NCBI RefSeq assembly: GCF_026914185.1 | Contig: NC_070567.1 | Span: forward strand, 6,288,001-6,352,000 | DNA length: 64,000 nucleotides | Origin: Puccinia triticina | Taxonomy: Eukaryota; Basidiomycota; Pucciniomycetes; Pucciniales; Pucciniaceae | Direction of reading: 5' to 3' | Part shown: positions 1 through 12,821 of the stretch, piece by piece | Position numbering within the stretch: position 1 is the stretch's first letter | Layout: each line of letters opens with the position of its first letter | Notes under the pieces: model-generated | The model's input: the letters and a program-made list of their open reading frames with translations, nothing else | Databases searched by the model: none | What the model was told of the DNA's origin: nothing | Position numbers and translations under genes: made by a program

Positions 1-2807
1 ACCCCCAAATGTAGCAGCCACAATGTGATCAGTTGCCAAATATCACTAATTTGGTAGTTTCTTGGTGTTTCAGCCACTATATCTCAGCACAGCGTGGGAG
101 TTCTTCCATGATATTGGTTTCAAAATGATCAATAGTTCCCAAGGATTCAGTGTGTACCTTAAATTACCATGAAACTCCCTAATGTAGCCCTAAGACCTGA
201 TCAATTGCCAAATATAACTAATTTGGTAGTTTCTTGGTGTTTCTGCCACTATATCTCAGGGCAGCGTGGGAGTTCACTCATGATATTGGTACCAAAATGA
301 TCACATGCCCCTGAAGATTCATTGTGTACCTTGAATGAACACAAAATCCCCAAATGTAGCAGCCACAATGTGATCAGTTGCCAAATATCACTAATTTGGT
401 AGTTTCTTGGTGTTTCCGCCACTATATCTCAGCACAGCGTGGGAGTTCTTCCATGATATTGGTACCAAAATGTTTAATCACCCCTGAAGATTCATTGTGT
501 ACCTTGAATGACCACAAAACCCCCAAATGTAGCAGCCACACTGTGATCAGTTGCCAAATATCACTAATTTGGTAGTTTCTTGGTGTTTCTGCCACTATAT
601 CTCAGCGCAGCATGGGAGTTCTTCCATGCTATTGGTACCAAAATGATCAAATGGCCCTGAAGATTCATTGTGTACCTTGAATGACCACAAAACCCCCAAA
701 TATGTGATCAGTTGCCAAATATCACTAATTTGGTAGTTACTTGATGTTTCTGCCACTATATCTCAGCACAGCGTGGGAGTTCTTCCATGATACTGGTACC
801 AAAATCATCAAATGCCCTCAAAGATTCATTGAGTACCTTGGATGACCACAAAACCCCCAAATGTAGCAGCCACAATGTGATCAGTTGCCAAATATCACTA
901 ATTTGGTAGTTTCTTGATGTTTCTGCCACTATATCTCAGCACAACGTGGGATTTCTTCCATGATATTGGTACCAAAATAATCACATGCCCCTGAAGATTC
1001 ATTGTGTACCTTGAATGACCACAAAACCCCCAAATGTAGCAGCCACAATGTGATCAGTTGCCAAATATCACTAATTTAGTAGTTACTTGATTTTTCTGCC
1101 CCTATATCTCAGCACAGCGTGGGAGTTCTTCCATGATACTGGTACCAAAATCATCAAATGCCCTCAAAGATTCATTGAGTACATTGGATGACCACAAAAC
1201 CCCCAAATGTAGCAGCCACAATGTGATCAGTTGCTAAGTATCACTAATTTGGTAGTTTCTTAGTGTTTCTGCCACCATATCTCAGCGCAGCATAGGAGTT
1301 CTTCCATGATATTGGTACCAAAATAATCACATGCCCCTGAAGATTCATTGTGTACCTTGAATGACCACAAAACCCCCAAATGTAGCAGCCACAATGTGAT
1401 CAGTTGCCAAATATCACTAATTTAGTAGTTACTTGATTTTTCTGCCCCTATATCTCAGCACAGCGTGGGAGTTCTTCCATGATACTGGTACCAAAATCAT
1501 CAAATGCCCTCAAAGATTCATTGAGTACATTGGATGACCACAAAACCCCCAAATGTAGCAGCCACAATGTGATCAGTTGCTAAGTATCACTAATTTGGTA
1601 GTTTCTTAGTGTTTCTGCCACCATATCTCAGCGCAGCATAGGAGTTCTTCCATGATATTGGTACCAAAATAATCACATGCCCCTGAAGATTCATTGTGTA
1701 CCTTGAATGACCACAAAACCCCCAAATGTAGCAGCCACAATGTGATCAGTTGCCAAATATCACTAATTTAGTAGTTACTTGATTTTTCTGCCCCTATATC
1801 TCAGCACAGCGTGGGAGTTCTTCCATGATACTGGTACCAAAATCATCAAATGCCCTCAAAGATTCATTGAGTACATTGGATGACCACAAAACCCCCAAAT
1901 GTAGCAGCCACAATGTGATCAGTTGCTAAGTATCACTAATTTGGTAGTTTCTTAGTGTTTCTGCCACCATATCTCAGCGCAGCATAGGAGTTCTTCCATG
2001 ATATTGGTACCAAAATAATCACATGCCCCTGAAGATTCATTGTGTACCTTGAATGACCACAAAACCCCCAAATGTAGCAGCCACAATGTGATCAGTTGCC
2101 AAATATCACTAATTTAATAGTTACTTGATTTTTCTGCCCCTATATCTCAGCACAGTGTGGGAGTTCTTCCATGATATTGGTACCAAAATAATCACATGCC
2201 CCTGAAGATTCATTGTGTACCTTGAATGACCACAAAACCCCCAAATGTAGCAGCCACAATGTGATCAGTTGCCAAATATCACTAATTTGGTAGTTACTTG
2301 ATTTCTCTGCCACTATATCTCAGCACAGCGTGGGAGTTCTTCCATGATACTGGTACGAAAATCATAAAATGCCCTCAAACATTCATTGGGTACCTTGGAT
2401 GACCACAAAACCCCCAAATGTCGCAGCCACAATGTGATCAGTTGCCAAATATCACTAATTTGGTAGTTTCTTGATGTTTCTGCCACTATATCTCAGCACA
2501 ACGTGGGATTTCTTCCATGATATTGGTACCAAAATAATCACATGCCCCTGAAGATTCATTGTGCACCTTGAATGACCACAAAACCCCCAAATGTAGCAGC
2601 CACAATGTGATCAGTTGCCAAATATCACTAATTTGGTAGTTACTTGATGTTTCTGCCACTATATCTCAGCACAGCGTGGGAGTTCTTCCATGATATTGGT
2701 ACCAAAATGATCAAATGGCCCTGAGGATTCATTGTGTACCTTGAATGACCACAAAACCCCCAAATGTAGCAGCTACAATGTGAATGGTTCCCAAATATCA
2801 CTAATTT
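1..2807 (+). repeat. Satellite array, ~173-base monomer, forward orientation
   Basis: About sixteen head-to-tail copies of a ~173-base monomer. A landmark CAGTTGCCAAATATCACTAA recurs at this spacing. Monomers differ by a few per cent and some have short deletions (for example near 700). The short open frames here are by-products of the repeat. The unit length is close to one nucleosome plus linker, as in many centromeric satellites of plants and animals, but nothing here proves a centromeric role. The array continues off the left edge. Confidence 0.95.
1031..2068 (+). repeat. 346-base higher-order repeat (dimer of the satellite monomer), 3 copies
   Basis: Three consecutive 346-base blocks start at 1031, 1377 and 1723 and appear identical by eye. 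Each holds two distinguishable monomers, one with ACTTGATTTTTCTGCCCC and one with TTAGTGTTTCTGCCACC. The identity of the dimers against divergence between monomers indicates recent local amplification by unequal exchange or conversion. A fourth block starting at 2069 diverges partway through. Confidence 0.9.
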
Positions 2808-4390
2808 GGCAACTGATCACAGTGTGGCTGCTACATTTGGGGGTATTGTGGTCATTCACGGTACACAATGAATCTTCAGGGGAATTTGATCATTTTGGTA
2901 CCAACATCATGGAAGAACTCCCACGCTGAGCTGAGATATAGTGGCAGAAACACCAAGAAACTACCAAATTAGTGATATTTGGCAACTGATCACATTGTGG
3001 CTGCTACATTTGGGGGTTTTGTGGTCATCCAAGGTACGCAATGAATCTTCAGGGCCATTTGATAATTTTGGTACCAATATCATTGAAGAATTCCCACGCT
3101 GCGCTGAGATATAGTGGCAGAAACACCAAGAAACTACCAAATTAGAACATTTGCCAACTGATCACATTGTGGCTGCTACATTTGGGGGTTTTGTGGTCAT
3201 CCAAGGTACACAATGAATCTTCAGGGCCATTTGATCATTCTGGTACCAATATCATGGAAGAACTCCCATGCTGGCCTGAGATATAGTGGAAGAAACACCA
3301 AGAAACTACCAAATTAGTGATATTTGGCAACTGATCACATTGTGGCTGCTACATTCGGGGATTTTGTGTTCATTCAAGGTACACAATGCATCTTCAGGGG
3401 CATCTGATCATTTTGGTACCAATATCATGGAAGAACTCCCACGCTGCGCTGAGATATAGTGGCAGAAACACCAAGAAACTACCAAATTAGTGATATTTGG
3501 TAACTGATCACATTGTGGCTGCTACATTTGGGGGTTTTGTGGTCATCAAAGGTACTCAATGAATTTTTGAGGGCATGTGATTATTTTGGTACCAATATCA
3601 TGGAAGAACTCCCAGGCTGCTTTGAGATATAGTGGCAGAAACACCAAGAATCCACCAAATTAGTGATATTTGGCAATTGATCAGGTCGTAGGGCTACATT
3701 AGGGAGTTTCATGGTAATTTAAGGTACACAATGAATCCTTGGGAACTATTGATCATTTTGAAACCAATATCATGGAATAACTCCCAGGTTGTGTTGAGAT
3801 ATAGTGGCAGAAACACCAAGAACCTACCAAATTAGTGAGATTTGGCAACTGATGAGATTGTAGCTGCTACATTTGGGGGTTTTGTGGTCATCAAAGGTAC
3901 TCAATGAATGTTTGAGGGCATGTGATTATTTTGGTACCAATATCATGGAAGAACTCCCAGGCTGCTTTGAGATATAGTGGCAGAAACACCAAGAATCTAC
4001 GAAATTAGTGCTTTTTGGCAACTGATCAGGTCGTAGGGGCTACATTAGGGAGTTTCGTGGTCATTTAAGGTACACAATGAATCCTTGGGGACTATTGATC
4101 ATTTTGAAATCAATATCATGGAAGAACTCCTGGGCTGTGTTGAGATATAGTGGCAGAAACACCAAGAAACTACCAAATTAGTGATATTTGGCCACTGATC
4201 AGATTGTAGCAGCTACACTTGGGGATTTTGTGGTCATTCAAGGTACACAATGAATCTATGGGGGCTTTTAAAAATTTTGGTACCAATTTCATGGAAAAAT
4301 TCCCAGGCTGTGTTGAGATATATTTGCAGAAATACCAAGAAACTAACAAAGTAGTGAGATTTGGCAACTGATCAGATTGCAGCTGCTGCA
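2808..4390 (-). repeat. Satellite array, same monomer in inverted orientation
   Basis: From 2808 the same ~173-base monomer runs in the opposite direction for about nine copies, with landmarks near 2808, 2982, 3326, 3500, 3845, 4017 and 4190. The switch is a near-palindrome: about 30 bases on either side of a 19-base centre (2789-2807) are almost complementary. Divergence rises toward the right edge, and after ~4390 the sequence becomes unrelated AT-rich DNA. Confidence 0.93.
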
Positions 4391-6848
4391 TAATGGATGT
4401 GACCCCAAAAACATTATTTCTGGGTTTTATATTCAGAAAAATTGTCCAACAAAATTTTATGTGGAAATATTCCTCATTAATCTGTGGTTGATAACAAAAG
4501 TAGATAAAAAAAAGAACCTGACAAAAATATGCTAAACCATGGTAAACTAATTTCAAAAAGGCCTCCTATGCATATAGCACTTCAAGTATGATATGCAATA
4601 TCTTGAGCAAGTTCAACCAACCAAATAAAAATGTGTGCAGGATGGTATCATGAGAGAGGTCAGCGGTCAATGTTTTTCCTTTTTTGAAAAAAAAGTCAAT
4701 TTGCAGACTTCTGATAACAGATCAGTTGTTGAAGTAAAAAAAAAGAAAAAAAAAAATTGAGACCCCTCAGCCACCCTGGATTAATCCTAAAACTTGCAAT
4801 GTCTTTTTTTCAGGAAGAATTGAATGGTGTATGTAGAAATTTATGAATGTTATCAGGCAAAAAAAAAGATTCCTGTGGCTTGAAGCTAACACAAGGGGAA
4901 GGAGAGAGATTATAGAATGGTATTAAGGAGACATGGAAAACAGACAAAGGTATCAAGAAGAATAATAAAAAAAATTGATCAATATAAATTGATCAATATA
5001 CGCTATATTGATCAATATACGACATCACAAATTCATCCATCTTGGTAGTGTTTCGAGTAAGTATTAATACCCATTTTTGGATACGGGGCCCATCATGACC
5101 TCAAGATTTGATGAGTAACACTTGCTTTCAGTCTGACTGAAACCCAAATAATCTTACAGTTTGCTACATTACTAACCACTATCCAAAAGATTTCCCACAC
5201 CAGCCGCGTCACGACTCGCAGGTCAAATGTCACTAACCGCCTATTGAGTGCTAACAAGGGCAAGTAACGGCCATCGCCTCAAACTCAGGTTGCGGATTTA
5301 GTTTGATATCACGAAAAGATTAACATGATAATGGATTCGCCAACCTCCCAAGACTCAACGGTAGAATTTCTGGGATGTTAAATTTATAATTGTAGACGTC
5401 AAATGATTCAGACGCTGCGGAGAATTCCCTCCAAGAAACTATTCAGTACTGTATTACAGTCAACAGGAAGAGAGCAAGCTCTGCTCAGAAATCACTGTCG
5501 TGGATAATGGTATAAAATGTGACCGGCCACCAATTAGTAAACAAGTTCATTGAATTCATGGTTTATCGATTTATCCGGTCAAAAACTAACAGCTGGCATG
5601 AGTATAAGTGGTGAAAACAATCAACTACAACAGGGAGCTCACATTTATCACGAGTTCGCCAGTAGTCCAACTTATTCCGTCGAGCTCGCCAGCAAAAGAA
5701 GCCCGAGAGCCTGTTCCCAAATTGTCCATAGTTGACAAATCACATTGTGTAGTTTCAATCAAATAACGCGCTTGCAGAAAGTGATTATCACTGGACTAAA
5801 CAGCAAGTTAGATGACTTTGTCACGCCAAGTTAACGCAATGACTCACAGTTGACTGATGAGACATAGTAACATCGCGGATGAACCCCCCGCCTTCCCACT
5901 TCAATTGATAATCTTGTACAGAAAGCACCGTACCAACCGCCTTGATGATGACCAGAGGCCGATTTGACACTCATATTCCATTTGGGTATTTGCATACGCA
6001 ATGTCAACGCACATGAAGTTGGGTAGTACTTGACCGTTATAACGGGCGATTTCACCTGATATAGCGTAGGTCCTGCGCGCCTTCATTTTTGGCTTAGTCT
6101 CAGATGCCACGCGGAGGAAAACCCCATATATACCCCCATGGGTGAGATGGAGGCCGGAGCACGACCGGTCAAATGGAGGTCAAGTGTGATAGCTCCAATG
6201 ATGAGAAGGAAGTTTTATAAGCAGATGAGTAGGAGTGCGAGGTGAGGGGCGGGGGTGTATTTGTACCTTAAATCATGGTTACACCTCCAGCATTAGTCGT
6301 GCGCTTGGCTACTTTGCTTGTTACTGAAACTCGCTGGGCTGACATGACTTGCCTGGTTCTGGCTGGAGTTTGGTTGGTTAGGGCGTTTGGCCGGTTGGGA
6401 ATGGCTGGCGGTTCAGGCAAATGAAGGGTGCATGTTGTCTATTTGGGCCGATTTGGTTGGTATAGGTCGTAGTCAACTCAACGTGCCAGGCCAGAACTCG
6501 ATGGAAGACGGTGGCCGAGGCAGTAGAATTTATTGTAGCGGTTACGGGCATGCGGGAACCATGCAGAATGATCAGACGCTTGATTTGATGGCCGGTGTGG
6601 TTGCATGACTTTGAGTCGGGTGTCGTGTAGTCAAGTTTGCTTGTGTATTGTACCTGGTCTCAAACGCGGCCGACCTGGGGATTGGATTGCGTCGCCAGGG
6701 TATATTGGTATTTTGAGGGCAGGGTCTTCGCGGCGGGAATGGTTGCCTTGGCAGTGTTTGGGGGTGTGATAATGTGGGGACGGTGAGACTGGGTGGTTGG
6801 CGGATATAAAAGGTCGTTGGTTGTGTCGGGTAGCTTCGGCAGGTGACT
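4391..6848. other. No recognisable gene; AT-rich then mixed composition
   Basis: No convincing coding sequence was found. Short open frames at 5550-6110 and 6387-6608 lack recognisable domains or splice context. The one notable local structure is three copies of the palindrome ATTGATCAAT at 4974-4983, 4988-4997 and 5007-5016. Confidence 0.6.
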
Positions 6849-7143
6849 CCCTCGCTGCATTTCCAGCAGGGGGTCATGCTCAAGCCCCTCCGCCGTTGCA
6901 ATTGCGCGGTTTGAGGGGCTTTCCCTCGCTGCATTTCCAGCAGGGGGTCATGCTCAAGCCCCTCCGCCGTCGCAATTGCGCGGTTTGAGGGGCTTTCCCT
7001 CGCTGCATTTCCAGCAGGGGGTCATGCTCAAGCCCCTCCGCCGTTGCATTTGCGCAGTTTGAGGAGATTGCCCTCGCCGCATTTCCAGCAGGGGGTCATG
7101 CTCAAAACCCCTCCGCCGTTGCGTTTGCGCGGTTTGAGGGTCT
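6849..7143 (+). repeat. Four tandem copies of a 74-base hairpin repeat
   Basis: Units start at 6849, 6923, 6997 and 7071, an exact 74-base period; the last copy is more diverged. In the first two units a 9-base perfect inverted repeat, AAGCCCCTC and GAGGGGCTT, surrounds a CG-rich loop, so each can fold into a hairpin. The open frames across it repeat the same peptide and are not taken as genes. Confidence 0.9.
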
Positions 7144-7720
7144 ATACATTTGTTGGCCCCCCTTTGCAATTGCCCTTGCGGCGCGCTGGGGTTCAACCGC
7201 CCAGTACTTTAAGCCTCACTAGCCGGGGATGGGTGCTGGGCTTGTGTCTATGGAGGCTTGGTTTTGGAAGGAGACCCTTTGTTTGGATTTTGTAATGCTT
7301 GCAGGGGAAACCCTTGATCTTTTTTTTTCGTGATTGGCTGTCTTTAGTAAACTTGGATCTGCCATAGTCTAGTTCAGCGCAATCAACCTCATCGGTTCTT
7401 CTTCTACATTATCCGCGCCTCCAATCCCAGCCAATCCGGTGAGCTCTTATCCCCTCACTGTCCCTTCTTGAGCCTAAAGGCTCATCTCAGTGCTTTCTTT
7501 GTGCGGCGGTCTTCACTTGAAATCCCTTCACTAAAAGTGTAGCGTAGCGCGGCAAGAAGCGCTGCGCTCGCTACGCTTCCCGCTGTGCTCAGCGCAGCTG
7601 TTGCGGTGTTGGGACTTGTGCCGTAGTCAATTCACCGTAGATGAACTTGATAATATCTGGTCTGAGTGATTGGATTGATGTATCTCGCAACAATGTCCCA
7701 TTAAATTGCAACGGAACATG
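7144..7720. other. Non-coding stretch with a GC-rich foldback
   Basis: No gene seen. At about 7539-7585 the strand contains GTAGCGTAGCG followed by CGCTACGCTT in inverted orientation, a small foldback. Similar GTAGCG-rich sequence recurs near 45400-45430 and 49685-49750. Confidence 0.5.
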
Positions 7721-8593
7721 TTACACAAGTTTTTTCTGGATTTTACCTTTGCCTCCATTAAGTTGCCATTTATGGACCTGAACCACACCATGAACCACAC
7801 CAGGTTCAGAAGACGCTGAGCCTGAGCCTAAAAGCCAAACATTGCAACGCAGGTGGTATTCAATTATTTTGTCCCAGAGCGGTGACTTCAAAATGCAAAG
7901 CTTTGCTTGTGAGAACATGTCGCCCATCTTGAAGACAGGCAGAGTATGTTGAAAATCACCATTGAATACAACCTTGATGCTTCCAAATGAATTGTTGCGG
8001 CTTTTCAGGTCCTGGAATGATCTGTTGACTGCTTCAACCAATAATTTGTTTTGCATAGAGATTTTGTCCCAGATTATGCGCTAACTCAGACAGTTCTTGT
8101 CGAAGCGCTGACTGAGGCTCCCAAGCACAGATAGACCCAGAATTGACCTTCAGAGGTATTTTGAACTTAGCATGAGCAGTAGTGGTGTTGTGTAAAACAG
8201 AGATGCAATCCCTGAAGAGGCCACCGCAGCGAGTTTCAGACCTTTGTTTGTAAAGTAATCAATCAAAGCATTCATGAAAAAGTTTTTCCCTGTGCCGCCA
8301 GGTCCATCAATATATGCAAGCCCAGACCCACTTCTTTCAAATGACCTGGTAATATCATCAACAATTTGGCGCTGGTTGGGGGTGAGTTTTGTGTAATTGT
8401 CCTGATACTGTTCAAGTGGATTACATTTAGTTGTTGTCTCAGACAACAGAAATTGTTCAAATTGAGTGAACAAGTTCCGGTCAGGAAATGTCAAACCAAC
8501 GGTGTAAAGCTCAAAAGTGTTCCTGAGAACCTTTTGCTGAGTGCGGAAAGGGATGAATGAGGTTACCTCTGCCTTTCCTGGGTCACTAGACAC
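7721..8593 (-). pseudogene. Helitron-type PIF1-family helicase fragment
   Basis: The minus strand encodes pieces of a PIF1-family DNA helicase of the kind carried by Helitron transposons. The 5' part (8593 down to about 8150) has a Walker A region reading GPGGTGKNFF, where the family has Thr after the Lys; Asn here should impair ATP binding. It continues in a second frame with TAHAKFKIPL. A third frame from about 8080 gives IIWDKISMQN (family motif WDE, here WDK) and then FNGDFQHTLPV. The frame breaks and missing residues show a dead remnant. WDE to WDK is a G-to-A change at a CpG. The Rep domain and Helitron ends were not found. Confidence 0.85.
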
Positions 8594-8638
8594 TAAAACA
8601 AGCCCCCCAATCTATGATTGGAAGGTTTATGTAGTTGT

Positions 8639-8812
8639 GGTGTTCAAAATTGATTTTCAAACCACTTTCTACAGAAAATCATAAGATTTACATGTCCAAA
8701 CTTTTGATATGGTGAAAGTTGAGGGTTCTCTTCATTTCAAGCACCTCTCAAAACTTTGATAAATTTTATGATTTTATGTAAAATGATATTCAAAAATCAA
8801 TTTTGAACACCC
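8639..8812. mobile_element. MITE with GGTGTTCAAA termini (copy 1)
   Basis: A 174-base element with terminal inverted repeats GGTGTTCAAAATTGATTTT and its complement ending at 8812. The interior is AT-rich with ATTTTATGATTTTATG-type sequence. A second member with the same ends and interior motifs lies at 38730-38924. The target duplication is unclear, so the superfamily is not assigned. Confidence 0.8.
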
Positions 8813-11800
8813 TAAGTGATAGTGGAGGTGTATCAAAAGATAGCCTACTTTGAGCAGGTGGCTTAAGGGTTATGGTGATGTAGCTGATGTGTAAGTGTTT
8901 TAATGAGGTTGTAATTTGTATGTAAGGGTGTAAAACCACAATATAGAGTGGGGCTAATACTGTAGAGTGAGCAAGTATTGTACTGTTATGGGGTAAGCTG
9001 AGTGCAAGTAGTTTGCTGAGAGAATTTACAACTGGGGGGAGGAGAGCCTCCTTAAATAGAAAAGAGTGAGAAATTTTAGCTCCAGGGGAACAAGAGAATG
9101 AGGGGTTTTAGCTGCCCTGAAGACTACAATGAGGTATTTTGGCTGGTGGTTGACAGGTCACATGAGGTCATGATGTCATATGAGGGAATTCAGCTAGTGA
9201 GAAATAGGAGGTGAGATGTTTTAGCTGGCCTGGCCTGTCAACTGATGTCATCTGCAAGCTGCATGAGGGGTTTTTGCTATCTTGACACCTGCATGATGTC
9301 ATCTGTCAACTGTCAGACTGCAGCCCCTATTACACTAGTCTGCATGCACCTGCATAAGACTGCATAAGCCTGCATCAAGTGTGCATAACACTGCATGACA
9401 CGTCATGAAATGCGCATAGCACAATGAAATGAGTGCAGCTGATGAGGTAAAGTATATGTAAAGGGTAGAAAAGCTGTCAGGGTGGTCCATGTAACAGATT
9501 ACATGTCCTGGGTAAGTGTGGTTCATGTAACGGATTGCATGACCTGAGTATGGTGTTTTGAGTGTATGTAACTGAATAATGGTGTCTTGAAGTGGTTGTA
9601 ACTTGTGATCCATAGAGGTTTAAGGTGTGTTGTCCATGATGTCATGTGTAGTTTTGGCTGTAGAATCCAGTGGTGCCGCCATATTGGTTGATTTGAGAGT
9701 GTACATATGAGAAAAAAGGAAATTTTGAAATGGGCTAGATGGGTAACCATAAAGCATACCACATCCTCCCCCAACTTATTGTCTGTCCCCAGACAATTCT
9801 GTTTTGATTGTTGTTGTTATCCGAAGTGTAGAGTTGTGTCTTGATGTCTTGAAGCTGTCTTGATATTTTTTGTTGTCCGTGTATGAGTTGTTAATGCTAG
9901 TCTTGAGGTTTGACGGAATAAATAAAGGGAAAAGAAAGAAGGAAAAAAATTTGTTGATTATTTATGTGTTTTTAACTTGTGAATGTATTTTATTGTATTT
10001 TCTTATTTTTTTCTTGTTGTTTTGTCTTTTTATTTGTTTGTTTCTTGTTTTTATGTATGTATTTTAATTAAATTTCTTTTTAAAGAAGGGGAGTTGATGT
10101 TAGTATATATATGAAAAAAGGGTGGTAAGACAGATGGAAAAATTTGGTCTATTATTGATTTTTTTTTTATTGATGGGGTTGTGTAAATGCGTGTGTCTTG
10201 TCCTGTTTTGTGGCGGGGTAGCGCTGGGGTGTTGCACAGTGTGCATGAGGTTGCACGCCGGTTCTGTAGTTGTATTTGGTGTTTTGGTAGTGTTTGGGCT
10301 CCGGGTTTAAGCTCAAAGCCGCCTGAAGGGGTTTAACTTGGGGCTACGCAAGCTGCGGCGCCCGCGTCCGTGTGTATATGTTAGAGGGCCCCGGTAATCC
10401 ATGGGTTTCCCGGGATTTGGGTTCAAGTACGAATTTTTGGCTGGTCCAGGCTTCTGACAAGTCCCCGGTCACGGATGCCGGTCAAATGCCGCCAATCACC
10501 CGTCATCTTCCAACTGCCCGCCAATCTGCCCTCGCCGTCTTCGTCCGATATCTTTGAGGCCCGTTCCAATACCCTGGCCGGTAAGGTGTGTATCCAGACA
10601 TCCAGGTTTGTGATTGTTTCTTTGACTGACAAGCCCTTTCATTGCTTGCCCAGGGAGGACACCAGGTCATATCCTCCCCCAACTCGATTCCTTGACTTTG
10701 CTGTGTAACCAAAAAAGCCTCCTTCCTTCGTCTTCGAATTGGATTGCCCATCAAGATCCTTGACCGACCCGCACGTAAGCCTTCTTTTCTTTGTGTAGAA
10801 CTTCTTTTATGTTAGCCGACCACCATCTCTGTCTGTGATCCAGACAGAGATGTTTGTTCTTCGACCTCCTTATGTTCACGGAAATGGCTCCTCTTGGGAG
10901 AAGCTTGGGGACAAAGCTTCTCTTGCCGGTTGGCCTTGTCTACTTGGTGGTGGTACTGTGTTCTTGTAGTTGACTCGTTGGGCTTAAAGGCCAGGGACTT
11001 TCCCCTTTCCTCTCCTCATCTGCTCGTCTCCAACTTCGTAGTCTTCCCCAGTTATATCCAACTAGTCCGAATACCTTCGCAAAGTCGCGTTCTACCTGTA
11101 GCTTTATCATGAGTAGTCACATGGACCAATCACCTATTCCCATCTATCGCCCTGAGCCTTCCTTAATCAATCAAATCAGCTTGCTTCCCGGCAATCACGA
11201 CTACCCAATCTCTGTAGCTTCCTCAGCTTCCTTCGCCTCAAGCTTGATGGACAACCAATCTCTAAAGGGTAAAATTTCCAGTAAAGCCAAAAAAATCACC
11301 AGATAGTATAAAAAAACTAAAAATCTTTATAGCTAAAAATTTTTTGTCTTTCAGCCTATCTTACTGTTAGTTTTAGTTAAAGTAACCCAAAAAACCTCCC
11401 CCAACTTCAAAAAGGTTGTCCCCAACCTTCAAAGTGAGAGTGAGAATCTTTGAGAGAGGGTGAGACTAAAAGAGAAAGTGAGCTCAGAGTACCAATCTGA
11501 GGGATTTGAGAGAAGTGAGAGCACCTCCCCCAACTTAAAAAAAATTTGAAACCAGTGAGTTTTTGTTTTTTGATTTATGTGTTGATTTTTGAAGTGATTT
11601 GCTGGAATTTGATGTTCTAATTGAAGTGTTTTGATGCTGATTTTGGATTGATTCTTGAGTGTTTTTTTGAGTTTGTGCTTGAGTTATTGAATTATAAAGA
11701 AATTAACTAGTTTAAGTATTGACAGTTGAGGTTGAACAGTTTATTCTCATGCCCAGGAGGTAATGCTCAATCAGAAGAATCAGGGTTTTCTTCATCAGAA

Positions 11801-11871
11801 GAGTGATGACTGTCTTCATCTTGACTGCTGAGTTCAGGGTCCTGTTCATCTTCAATGACTTGATCCAGGGG
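8813..11871 (-). other. Retrotransposon 3' region, LTR-like sequence and polypurine tracts; no intact gene
   Basis: This stretch lies on the 3' side of the minus-strand Ty3 element. The plus strand shows TCCTCCCCCAACTT at 9764-9777. Read on the minus strand this is a typical polypurine tract, followed directly by TGTGGTATGC, which looks like an LTR start. Similar tracts occur near 10674, 11390 and 11528, so more than one element end may be present. The true LTR boundaries could not be fixed because no matching 5' LTR was recognised. A 65-codon frame at 11109-11306 on the plus strand may be the start of another element's gag and is not claimed as a gene. Confidence 0.4.
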
Positions 11872-12783
11872 TCATCCTTGAGGATAGAACCGCTTGATAT
11901 GAGATGCTGCATAGTTTTGGTGAAGTTCTGTCCCATCCAATTCTTCCAGTACATAAGATCCTTTAGGTAGTTGTTTCTCGATTCTAAAGGGACCATTCCA
12001 GCGGTTCAAAAATACTTTTCCCCACTGATCCTCCAAAGTTTTATTGTAAATGAGTACTAGTTTGCCAGTGTCCAAGGGTCGTTGTAATCAAGCTGCCATT
12101 TTTCTATCCCAGCATCTGACAGAATCCTCTCTAGCTTTCATCATCTTAGTGTGAGCTTCTTCCAGAATTTCTTCCCGTCGTTCAAGTTGCATTGCCCAAG
12201 CTTCCAAAAGTTGTCCTGTAGTTTTGATTTCTAACTAATCTATTCCCAAATAGGTGTCCATTTCCAAGTCCACTGGTAGTACTGGTAGTTGTCCAAATAC
12301 GAGTTCGTAGGGAGTGAATCCAGTTGTCCGTTTTGTTGAGATCCTGTCCAAAAATAAAACTAGTGGAAGATACTCCCTCCACTTTCCGCCAGATTCACCA
12401 CACATTTCAACCATAGCGTCCTTGATGGGTCGATGTCCACGTTCAATCATTCCATTTGCCTCCGGATATTAAGGTGTTGTAGGTTTCAGAGTTGCTCCAA
12501 TACTTTTCACAGCTTCAATGAAGTCTTCTTTGAATTCCGCGCCGTTATCCACTGTGACTGTCTTGATTGAACCATATCTGTAGACCCAGTTTTCCAAAAG
12601 AAACTTGGCCACATTACTTGCAGTGAGTTTGACCAGAGGGGCAGCCTCAACCCATCCAGATAAGTCGTCCCGTGCCACAATAAGATATTTATATTGACCA
12701 GCTTTGATGTGACATGCGTCCAGAGCAACTTGTCCAAAAATGTAGCTATCCCCAGTTGCATTTTGAATTTCCCTAGGTACTGT
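11872..12783 (-). pseudogene. Ty3-type retrotransposon integrase core and C-terminal domain
   Basis: The minus strand encodes an integrase core: DACHIKAGQYKYLIVARDD carries the first catalytic Asp, VTVDNGAEF the second, and the usual Glu region follows near 12420 after a stop at about 12469. A C-terminal part at 12075-11872 ends in HIKRFYPQG. The upstream end stops exactly at 12783, where the 25 kb transposon begins. The zinc-binding half of the same integrase lies on the other side at 37989-38160, in the matching frame. Stops and frame changes show it is no longer functional. Confidence 0.9.
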
Positions 12784-12821
12784 CACCAGGGGAGATATGT
12801 TCCCACTCTCCAGGGAGTGCC

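Noticed and set aside
1..4390. CRISPR-like repeat-spacer pattern
   Set aside because: Units are contiguous similar monomers without unique spacers, and the organism is a eukaryote.
378..4556. Open frames within the satellite array
   Set aside because: They are translations of the repeat unit, differ between copies and have no gene context.
5550..6608. Small open frames between the satellite and the 74-base repeat
   Set aside because: Overlapping frames on both strands, no recognisable domain, no plausible splice context.
11109..11306. 65-codon frame starting MSSHMDQSPIP
   Set aside because: Could be a gag start but is too short and without partner domains to call.
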